From Pisaster brevispinus (lineage: Eukaryota; Echinodermata; Asteroidea; Forcipulatida; Asteriidae), in contig JAMKCF010000016.1 in NCBI GenBank assembly GCA_023634235.1, forward strand, positions 8,231,366 through 8,295,365: DNA of 64,000 bases, in the 5' to 3' direction. The position numbers and the translations under genes are program-made. The notes under the pieces were generated by a model that did not search any database, was not told the DNA's origin, and saw nothing but the letters and a program-made list of their open reading frames with translations. Positions 25,501 to 37,500 of the stretch are shown piece after piece (the stretch's first letter is position 1; each line of letters opens with the position of its first letter).

Positions 25501-28500
25501 CTAACAATGGAAACGATTGCCAATTACGCGCACGTTTTCAAAGTGGAACGAACGCGGTTAGTGCATGTGGCGCTTGCACAAGTTTGCGAAATTGGGCAAA
25601 CTCTCTGGGCAGGTGTTATTAGCTATGTTCGCGAACTTAAACAAGATTGGTGGACAGAAGTGCAAAAGCAGTGACAAAGCAATGAATGTTAGACTAATGT
25701 CAACTAACTTTTACCTCAAACTAATATAATTGATACGTAGCAAAGTGTTAAAATTAATCGCGTCAAATTGTATTTTTTCACAAATGTTGTGGGCGCAAGT
25801 GCAAGGAAAACAAATTTCATTTTAATTTTAAAAGCAGACGATGTGAGCATGCGTACATGTTTTCAACACGACGCGTTCCGGTTCAAGTTGTTACCGTGAC
25901 CACATATTAAAATCGTTCGCGCCAACGGAACGCTACCCAGGGCCCACTTTCATAGAGCTACTTAAAACACAGAAAGTAGCTCAGCACAACACAATTAAGC
26001 TTACCAAGAAAGGATACCAGCCAAACTACCATGTCGCTTGTACAATTTGTGACTGGTATCCTAATCATTTCGGCTAAGCAGAAAATTAATAGCCTAAGCA
26101 ATATTTTCAGCTTTAGCAGCTCTATTATATTGTGGCCAGGTCTGCACCCCTCGACGCCGAAATATAATAGGCGAGTTGTCCCGCACCCGTACAAGGAGCG
26201 TTGGACTAATGAAATGGAAAACACTTCAGCTTGTTGGTAAAATTTATCGATGGTTATTGGATATTCCTGCTGATGGTCACGTTGCAACATCAATGTTTTA
26301 GTTGGTTTAATATCAACTGCTGTCCGTCCGTAGGTCGATGTTTACACATCGATAAAGGCAGGGTACACTTTTGGTACATGTCAAAGACCAGAATCCTCAC
26401 TTAATCCCAACATCATGCATAACATTACCAAACCTGTAAAAATGTGGGCTCAATATTGGTCATCGAAGTTGCAAGAAATAATGAAAGAAAAAAACACCCA
26501 AGTTGCCTGTAATTGTTTATAGATGCCTGCTGCGTCTTGTGACGTAAAATACAAGAAGTCTACAACTTTGAGTGTACACACTAAATTAAACCTACCTGTA
26601 CCATGTTCCAGTGTTGACTAGTCTCCGCTACGGGTTGTGACACTACCGAACAGCTTGCCCCAAGAATCATGAGCTTGGTTGGCTCCTCGTACAGGAGCTC
26701 GAAGAAACCTTTCATTCCATCACCAGGCCGGCACTGGGGAAAAAATGATACCAGGAAATCAATAGCTTCATGAACAGAGCCCAATTCTATATAGACGAGG
26801 GATGCTTAAAGGCAAAGTATACCTTCGGTTTTTGGAACCGTTTGATTGTTTTAATACTATATAAATGGAGGTATATACAATAAAACTAACCTGTGAAAAT
26901 TGTACTTCAAAAGGTGGTCGCGTTTTTGAGATATCACCGGAAAACCGGAGTAAATATTTCCACGCAGGAATAATTTTCCCTATAGGAATACACGATGAGA
27001 AGCGTACCAAAGCTCTTGCAAACTCAAAAGATACCCCAGATTTTATATTTTTACGTACAATTTTCACCCTTTTCATTAATGCTATCATTGAATAACATGT
27101 TAACTCAAGTTCGTTAACTTTTACGGTGATTATTAAAGTCAAAATGAACACAATTGTTTTTGAAGGCTTTTTACTGGCTTCAACTGCTCATCATGATTAA
27201 TTTCTGAGGCAATAGCATTTTGCATAATCATTACGATGAAAAACTTATACAAAAGTGTTGTTATAAATGAGCGTGTTGTTGGTAAGAGCTATTATTTCAT
27301 CATCATTAAACTGTGAAGGTGTCTACAAAGCGATTGCAACTAATTCTTGACATAACACGTACCAATGCCCTTACACACGCCAACATAATTAAGGGGCACG
27401 TTTAACAATGGAACAATGCTACCCCCACTTTGTTCTAGTGGTACCCCGTAGAGAATTTCTTCAGAAAAGGGAATAATAGAACAACAATGGAAGTACCCCA
27501 TAACTGCCACATGTATAGGGTGTGTGTCTACATTTGGTGGGTGTGGATGTAAACCCACAAGCCGGATCCGTGAGGTTGAGCTTACGGGAGTGCTCTTATT
27601 TTACACGATGGAACAATGGACCTCACAAGGGAATTCTGTGTTCAACCTGGACCCCACATGGGGATTCTTTGTTCAACAGGGACCCCACATGGGAATTCTT
27701 TGTTCAACTCGAACCCCACATGGAAAATCTTTGTTCAACCTGGACCCCAAATGGGAATCTTTGTTCAACCTCGACCCCACATGGGGAATCTTTGTTCAAC
27801 CTGGACCCAAACGGGAATCTCTGTTCAACCTGGACCCCACATGGGAATTCTTTAGAAAAGGGATAGTACATACACACAGAGAAAAAATTACACAGATTGT
27901 GTAAAATTTTACATATTTGAGTAGTTGCAGGTGAACCTCATAACTGTTATGTAAAACTTTACCCAACAGGGGTTGGGTAAGGTTTTAGTTAATAGTTGTG
28001 TGAAACTTTACCTCGATATTGGGTAAATGCATTTACTGAATTGTTAGGTAAACCTCAGTTATGTAAAACATTACCCAATTATGAAGTATGGCTTTACCTC
28101 GTTACAATGTAAAAGATAAGATCTTAGTAAATAGTTGTGTAAAACTTTATTTCGGTATTAGATAAATGTATTTGTTGTATATAATACATTGCTAAAAATA
28201 ATTTGGGAAAATTGTACCAAATCAGTGGGTAAGCAGGTAAGTTAGTTCTTGCGACATACACACAGAAAAAAATATACTCGTAGCAATAGTGTAAAAAATG
28301 GGGGGGGGGGGGGGTCAGCCCGGCAGACAAGGTAAAAAATCTCTTCTGGAAAAAGGTGCTGGCTCTGAAAAGAGCCGGTTGGTTTAATCAGACCTTTTTC
28401 GACGGTTTAATTTGCCCAAGTGCTGAAGCCTTCGTGTTGAAAGTCTTTGCAGCTAGTACGCAATGGTTTTCCTGGATGAGTCCTTTCCCTCTTCGACAGA

Positions 28501-31500
28501 CTGTTGTTCCACGACGACCATAAAGCCAAAGTCCCCCTTGCAACTTTGAACACGCGAACTCCAAGCATCAAAACCCTGCAGCATCAGTGTTCTGTCCACC
28601 CCCGTCCATCTTGGATTGTTATGTGTGCCTGCGACTTGCTTACGCTTATACATGCACGAGTGTATTACATTTGCATTATGGGAAAATGTTTTCACGTGGA
28701 CCAGTTTACTTCAATTTCGGTTACTTTTTACCACTTCCTTGTAAAACTTACAAATTACATGTAAAGTTTACTCTTAACTTTGGTAACTTTACAAAACATA
28801 AAGTAAACAGTAAGTTTATCCTTTGATTATGTTTTTATTTTTTTACAAAACAACTTAGTATATTTTTTTCGTGGCTTTTTACTTCAATTAAGTAATTTCT
28901 TACACAACTTTTTTTACGTAACTTTTTTTTACCTTTTGTTCTGAGTGTGTAGCAGGACCCGCACAAACCGGATCCGTAATGTTGTGTGTGTTTCGCGATC
29001 CTGTCACAAGACAGTGGAGCGCTTTGGGTGGCTAGTGGGGCTGCCTAGTGGTCAATGGTGAAATAAAAGTTTGTTCTCGGTTTTAATGGTTGGTCTGTCT
29101 TGGGCTGATAAAATAACGCAGAACCAACGTTTTTTGATTATCATATAGTTGGTAAAAATGAAGTTAAACTAACGTTTGTTGTAGGTTTTTATGGTTCGTC
29201 CGTTTTTGGTTGAATTTAATTAACTTTAAACCAACGTTTGTGGTTTTATGGTGGGTCCATTTTGGTTGATTAGATAGCGGTAAAATGTTTAAAGAAGTAA
29301 GGCTGGTCCGGTCGGTTAATGAAAACGTTTTGTTGAGGTTCGTTGGGGTGGTTCCGTTTTGGGCCTGAATTATTTAAAATTTACTCATCGTCTGCTTCAG
29401 GTTGTCACGGTTGGTCTGTTTTGGGGTTATTTAATTAAAAATCAACACTTGCTTCACTTTTCTCACGGTTGTTCCGTTGTTGCTAAAAGGACGTTACGGC
29501 TAGACTCTTTTTCATTCATTGGATAACATTGACTTAATGTATGGTTTATGTTCCCATTTGTCACTGATAAATTCACGTTGAATCAACGTTTGCTTTAGGT
29601 CCAAATCATAAATGCAGTTTGACAGGCGGGGAATATAGCAGTTTCGCCTGAGATGCGTCAATTTTGTTCGCGAGAAAGATTGGTGATTGCTGACATACGT
29701 GTCCTTGCCTACCATGGGTGTTAAAGCTACCTGATACTTGTAGGTAGAGTATAGTTTCGGGCAGTCTCTCAAAAAATGTAAGTGTACCTGGCAATATTTG
29801 CGTAGTGTTCGATGACGGAAGAAATCGGCCTGTGGCTTGTTACGCATCCTAAACTATTATTGAAAAATAGGCTAGGAAATACAGTGCGTGTCATTTCAAA
29901 GTGAACGGATTCTTAAAAAAATGCCCGCCTTGCGGGAGACATTGTTTTACGAGGTGGGTGAGAAGTACATTGTAATCATGACGGTACAACATGCACCACG
30001 TTTGACCTATCAGAAAACCTACATGTCTGACTGATCTGCTTGCAGGACTGCAGTCTACACACGCACTGTTTCCAAAAAAAGTACATTCATCCAACCCTCT
30101 AGTTTTTACAAACGTTTTAATAAATGGATCATGTTACTATATTTGTTTTTATGGAAGTTTTTTTAAAAAACTCATTCACATCGTCCTGTTTCTATTAATC
30201 AAGTAACTATTGTTTTCGTGATTGGCGGTTATGTTTTTCTTTGAATCATGAAAACAAATTGTAATAATAAAGATAATAATAGGCTTAATACTATTAATAA
30301 TACGAAACACTTATGAAGCGCACAATGTAGGAGCACAACATAAAACAATGAAATGAAAAATCAATTGTAACAAAAAGAAAGATTCAAACATATAAGTCTT
30401 TAAAGTCCCTTGACAATCTGAAGAGAGTCAGTTTAAAAAGGGTTTAGCCTACGTTTTGTCTTGCAGTGACAATTTCCAGTTCATCGGGCTTATTTTGCTA
30501 GCGGCAATCAAAATAACCAACAGTTTGATATCTTCAAATTGTATAGCCTTGACTTTGACAGTACATATTTTCAGATGGACAGTTTATCCGGAGGATTGAT
30601 TTCAAGTTTAAGGAAAGCGCTTTCATGGAAGTCGTTCTTGTATGTTTTTCAATCTTTACCAATATTACATTTCAGCGTTCGGTGTATGCATTCTGGGCAT
30701 GAAAGCTTGGTAAATCAAATTGAGCCCCAGTGGCCATGACGACCGCCACAATAATGATCAATTTGGACAACAATGCTGAATCAATTTACGACCAACAAGG
30801 TTCCTGCTCACAGCCTGAACTCGTCAATTTCATGATTATCTAAAATGTGATCGTTGTTAATTGACGTCGGCCTTTTAGGAATATATTAAAAGCGGAACTG
30901 TATAGTGCCGCACGGAGCTGGTTGAACTTTTCGGCGTATGGATTTTTTTTTAGGAAATCTAATTTTCCAAAGAAAACCCTTTGGAAATTCATAGAACGTG
31001 CAAACAATTCCCATTGCGAGAAAATTAATAACTTGAGGATGAATTTTCGGTGGGAGTTTGAAATTATGTAAATCTAAACATCAATTTCCTTTTCAAAGCG
31101 AAATTAATAAAGGTTCAAAACCAATTCCCATTGCGAGAAAATGAATAACTTGAGGATGAATGTTCGGTGGGAGTTTGAAATTATGTAAATCTAAACATCA
31201 ATTTCCTTTTCAAAGCGAAATTCATAAAGGTGCAAAAACAATTCCCATTGCGAGAAAATGAATAACTTGAGGATGAATGTTCGATGGGAGTTTGAAATCA
31301 TGTAAATCTAAACATCAAGATCCTTTTCAAAGCGAAATTAATAAAGGTGCAAAACCAATTCCCATTGCAAGAAAATGAATAACTTCAGGATGAATTTTCG
31401 GTGGGAGTTTGAAATTATGTAAATCTAAACATCAATTTCCTTTTCAAAGCGAAATTAATAAAGGTGCAAAACCAATTCCCATTGCGAGAAAATGAATAAC

Positions 31501-34500
31501 TTGAGGATGAATGTTCGATGGGAGTTTGAAATCATGTAAATCTAAACATCAATTTCCTTTTCAAAGCGAAATTAATAAAGGTGCAAAACCAATTCCCATT
31601 GCAAGAAAATGAATAACTTCAGGATGAATGTTCGGTGGGAGTTTGAAATTATGTAAATCTGAACATCAATTTCCTTTTCAAAGCGAAATTAATAAAGGTT
31701 CAAAACCAATTCCCATTGCAAGAAAATGAATAACTTCAGGATGAATGTTCGGTGGGAGTTTGAAATTATGTAAATCTAAACATCAATTTCCTTTTCAAAG
31801 CGAAATTAATAAAGGTTCAAAACCAATTCCCATTGCGAGAAAATGAATAACTTCAGGATGAATGTTCGGTGGGAGTTTGAAATCATGTAAATCTGAACAT
31901 CAATTTCCTTTTCAAAGCGAAATTAATAAAGGTTCAAAACCAATTCCCATTGCGAGAAAATGAATAACTTGAGGATGAATGTTCGGTGGGAGTTTGAAAT
32001 TATGTAAATCTAAACATCAATTTCCTTTTCAAAGTGAAATTAATAAAGGTGCAAAAACAATTCCCATTGCGAGAAAAATAATTTGAGGATGAATTTTCGG
32101 TGGGAGTTTGAAATTATGTAAATCTAAACATCAATTTCCTTTTCAAAGCGAAATTAATAAAGGTTCAAAACCAATTCCCATTGCGAGAAAATGAATAACT
32201 TGAGGATGAATGTTCGGTGGGAGTTTGAAATTATGTAAATCTAAACATCAATTTCCTTTTCAAAGCGAAATTAATAAAGGTGCAAAACCAATTCCTATTG
32301 CAAGGAAATGCATAACTTGAGGATGATTGTTCGGTAAGAGTTTGAAATTATGTAAATCTAAACATAATTCTTTTTCAAGGTGCAAAATCAACTCCCATTG
32401 CGAGTAAATAAACTTGAGGATAAATTATGTTCGGTGAGAGTTTGAAGTTATGTAAACCTGAACACCAATTACCTTTTCAAAGCAAAAAAACACATTAGAC
32501 ATGTGATTATCAAGTTTGCATATAATGTATAGTTTCCTTTCATCATTTGATTGTTAAGATGGTTATTATTGTTTTGACTAATCAACAAAACGATCCCACG
32601 GCTTGCATAACTTATGTATCTGAAGCTTGTTGTTATAAAATTCTCTAGGTCATTTTAATGCGTAAAACGTTAAATAATTCGTTGCTATTTTATTCTGTTT
32701 AATGATGGCGCTGTCCAATTCAGTGACACTCAAAAGCTGTTGACCTGGAAACCGTAAAACAGTCGGTTTTGAGTAAGGTCCGGGGCTGGGTATTGTATTA
32801 ATTTATATATTTCTCTCATATGGGTTTGCGTTATTTGTGAATATAAAATGCTTCTTCGATTTTCAATATAAAATGTCCACTGGAACCAGAATGACTATTC
32901 GTTCTATTTTCTAATCTCACAGTTGTTTTATCTATGTTAATACTGTTAATTATATGCGATCGTTTGAATCACAGCATCACCAGAAAGTATCCAATTCTGA
33001 GACAACAGTCTTTCTAGCGAGCATGGGGAAACAAAGGACGAGGTTCGCCCCAAATTGTGTAAACTGAAAAAAGGGGGCACAAAATTGTTCACAGAAGGCA
33101 ACGCTATCATTTATTATGATTAATAGAACTTTTAAAGTCAAGAGCATAAATTCTGACAAACCAAATAATAATCGATCACATTGACGAAAAAGCTCATAAT
33201 TAATTTATCTCAACTGATGATCTCACGGTAGGCTAACTATTATGGAGAAGGGGTTGGAATCAATATTCTCGAAGTCAAGTGTGTAACATAACCTAAAACA
33301 AACTCATAGAAAATTAAATTGAGTTTAGAGACGAGAAAACCGACGTGTTAAGCCCAATGGCTTCATAATAAGTAGGATTTGAAACTTTGCATGGTGGATG
33401 TATAACTAAGAGAGGTTTGCAAAAAAAAACAAAAAAAACAATGGAAAATCAGCATTCTCCTGAAGACGATCAGAGCATACTGATCGAAACGTTGAGTCGT
33501 TAACCACCGGTTCTATTCAGAACCTACACTACTCAAAAGAGATTTTCACATGGTGTTACCGCAAACCTCTCTTGGTTGGCTTCATAATAGGTTTACATAC
33601 TTATTTATTGTTTTTTTTCATTATTTTATTTTTTAGGCAAACCACGTGAGCCTTTGAGGCGTGTCGTCACAGAGCAATAGCAACGGACTCAAGCTCTGGC
33701 ATTTCTGATCGGCAGAGTGCGTGTCCCAGGGCAGTCCCGGTCGTTGCACTCGTGCCCCGTGGGGGCATGATACTTTACCACAATTTGCTCAATCTGTCTT
33801 ACTGATGGGACGTTAAGCCGTAGGTCCTCTTTAACAGATTTGGCAGTGTACTAATCGTGGATTAGTATAGGGGCTAACCCCTGATTTTGGTTCGCACCCT
33901 TGTTTACAGGTTTCCTCTGGCTTGCAAGCTACAGTCATTAAGTTCACTTAACGGGCAAAGTATATGTTTGGTCTTTGCAACTGTTTTAATGTTTTATTCC
34001 TATATAAATGTAGATAAATACAATAAAACTATAATAACCCGTGAAAATTTCATTTCAAAAGGTGGTTGCGTTTTTGAGATATCGCCAAAAAATCCGGAGC
34101 GAATATTATGTCCACACAGGACGAATAATCCCTCCCAGGAATACACAATCTGATAAACGTTAACGACAGTAACGTTTCTCCGATTCAAATTTGGGGGATA
34201 AAAAGTGATACCTTTTTTCCATAACCGCAGTACTTCCAAGTGAAATGCTCCTCGAACTGCATTATACTATATCCAAAGCTGCTGTACTTCTAACCAAGTA
34301 AGTATTTATTGTCGTTAATTTTTTTGAGTCATTAACCAACGTTTTATTACCACAACTGTATACTAATAATAATCATACTAATATCTATGGTATAATAAAA
34401 CATACGCAGTTCCTCGGTAAACGACACACAACAAAAGTTACAACATTATTGTTAACCTTTAGAAGTCGCATTTTATGTCTATAATTATCATAGACCAAGC

Positions 34501-37500
34501 GATTTAACGGTAATTTGTGAACTCTTTATTTAAAAAAAACCTATTAAATAGAAACTCATGAGCTTTTGCAGAAAATATTTTTTCTTTCACTCTTTTCTTT
34601 CAGTGCCTATTAATGTGTGTTCGCCAATGATTTGGTGGATCGTGATATATTTTTATTTTATTTAAAAAGACTCGCGAGGCTGTTAGTGCTAGTTTCCTGT
34701 GGTGATTGGTCGAGGTAATTGTTTGATCGATTCAGAAAATAAAAATAATAATGGAAAAGTTGTATTTTCTATGGTACACAGAGAGATACACACACACAGA
34801 CGTGTTAGCAGGAAATAATGAAATTGGGCCCAGATGTTGTACCATTTAATATCGGCGTAATAATTTATGCATAATGAATGGTCCGTGTGCGAACTTGAAT
34901 AAATGGGAGAGCGGCCGGGTTTGCGGGTGGGTTGCGGGCCAGGTTTTGGTGCCGCACGTGATTTGTGCCGCACGTCAACGTTGTTTTCGTTGCGCATGTT
35001 TTCGTAAATCATCAACCGCGCTTTCATACCTTGCGTTCGTTCATCCTCTTTTCAAAAAAAATATGTGAAATAAATCAAATTTTGAAATACGAAAAAAAAA
35101 AATCGTACCCCCTTAGTATGATCACCGGACCCCCCCCCCCCCAAAAAAAAGGCCGTACAAAATGTGCAGCCCGATCTATACAGGCACCTGGGAGTTTTTT
35201 CTTACACAAACAGACACGTTACTTGCATTAGTATATAGATACTTTACAGAGATCCTTTACGTTCAATTGACCAGGGCTTAAGGAAGTTAAGGAATATTTC
35301 TCAATACGAATTTGCTTCTCTTTCGATTTTCTTTTAAGTTCATGCAAATGCTTTTAAATGACAAGCCTTTGTATTGCGAATGTACATTTTCCGGATCAGC
35401 CTGAGCTAGAAAAGGATCGGGGTCCCTGGAACCGATTTCACAAAGAGCTAAGATTGGTCTTAAACTGTGTACCAGTCGTCTTGGTGCTTTGTGAAATCGA
35501 GTCCCGGTCAATTCTGACCAGGGAGTTTGTGGAGTGTGTATATAATGGGCAAAAACGTCAACGACCAGAAGCAGTTTAGAAGAGAATAGCAACGGGTAGC
35601 CAGAACACCTGACGTCACACTTCGAGGCTCGTGAATAACGCCAGATACCAGCCAGACCGGATGTTGCCAAACGTACCTTTGACCTAGCATTCATTTCACA
35701 CGGACACTCGAAGAACAAAACAACGCTACGTGATGTATCCAATGAAATCATTGGGCCTTAAGACCAGTACCTGTCTTTATACTTGCGGATAAAGACAGGG
35801 GACCAGTCTAAGGAGACTTTGAAACGCTAGGTGGCAGCAGACTTACCAGGGAAATTTCCATTGTTTACGTAGTTCTGAGCATGCGCACATTTTAACCGAG
35901 AACAATGGATTTGCCTGTTAAGGCTGCTGCCACCTAGCGTCCCAAAAGTTCCCCATTGTACCTTGGTGTACCCTTTTGTATATTACACAGTGCATGATTT
36001 GTTTTCTTCAAGTTAATAACTGGTTATTTCTTTAATCAAATATTTAGTCTATCCTCATATCATCATCATTTTATTTGAGAAATTTTATTCAGCCTGTTCA
36101 TCTATTTGAATGCTCGCCCCAATGCTTTTGTTTAGAAATCCCTCTAGACACTTTTTGTAAAAAAAATAAATAAATAAATATAAAAAAATAGCTAGCCTCC
36201 TGAGATGGAAAAAAAAATCTAAATATTGTTTGCTTCATTTATTAATTATTAATAAATATTTTAAATGATTGATAACTGCAGACCCTCATAAGAGAAAATA
36301 ACTCCACAAAGATGTCAAATTAATTAGTGTCAACCGCGCATTTTCCTTGTTACTGCCGGCGACAAGATCCCTATAGATGTGAAGTGACAGCTAGCCTCAC
36401 GAGATGGGATTACCAAAATTTAACAAAAAATGTTTGCTTCATATAATTAGTATTGATATTTTTAAATGATTAATATTTGCAGACCCTCAAAAGAGAAAAT
36501 AACTTCACAAAGATGTCAAAGTATGTTTTCATTAGTGTCATTTTCCTTGCTACTGCCGGCGAAATCAATAGATGTCAAGTGAAATGTGTTATACCAATAA
36601 TACTCGCAGGGCCAACGGGAAAGTAACTTTACTATTTGCTTGTATCAAGCTCATTTGGTCTAAAGGTTGTCTTTGTGTAAACCTGAATGCAGCCAGCCAG
36701 TCTGCTGGAGGAATTATAGCTTTCAATTCCCGGTTCTGACGCGGCTATGTGCACTTTGCGCGAGAAGTTTCCCAATTCTGGCGGCTGTCCGTATACGTCA
36801 TTGTCACAATAATTTACCAAGTCTAGTCCTCAACATGTCCGCAGGGCTCCATTTGACAAAGCGCGAAGATTTATCTTCAGAAGAGTTGCTAATGTCACCA
36901 TGGTGATTTGTGTTGGTGGCATCACACTTTGCTTAACAATTAAGTACACTGCAGTTCTTTGCGAAATCGGTCCCTGGCCCGGCAACAGTAATACATACCC
37001 CCTTCCTCCACAGCCGTTTTTTTTTCTTTTAGTGTAATTAGTCAATACAATTGGTATTGGTAGATCAGGTTCTCACAGAGTTAAGCCCGGTTCATACTTC
37101 CTGCGAATGCGAATGCGAAGCGAATATGACGTGAATTTGACGTCACACCTCTGTTTTCGCTGCGAATATTCGCAAGAGTTGAGCGCAGCTGAACTCTTGC
37201 GAATATTCGTTGCGAATTTGTGACGTCAACATTCGCTTCGCATTCGCATTCGCAGGAAGTATGAACCGGGCTTTAAGCTTTCAAACTGGAATTGGAGTAA
37301 AATTTCAGGGAACTCGCAAGTTTGTTTATCGGCGAAAAGTCATATTCAGTATTAAGTATCACAAGCACTTATAAATCATATTCACAAATTAAAAAATAAA
37401 GCATTCTTTGTTTAGCCCGCGTCTCTCAATCTAGTTTACAGGACCACGGCCTAGCAATCTGTCTTATGATTGAGCAATTACGAGAAAACTAATCGTTCAT

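Larger units (their letters stand above)
18871..26595. other. receptor intron 2 (7.7 kb)
   Basis: Non-coding. It holds several MITEs, the two 1-kb duplicated blocks, the 71-bp hairpin, and a G16 run at about 23862. 22260-22560 is CpG-richer with no family recognised. The minus frame 24652-24837 is unexplained but unsupported as an exon. Confidence 0.75.

Noticed and set aside
27522..27904. Three overlapping plus-strand frames of 79-126 codons
   Set aside because: They are frames through the 29-31-bp minisatellite.
29512..29847. Minus-strand 111-codon frame in receptor intron 1
   Set aside because: No motif or splice context; length is compatible with chance.
31006..32480. CRISPR-like repeat array
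   Set aside because: The 117-bp units are contiguous with no unique spacers, and the DNA is eukaryotic.
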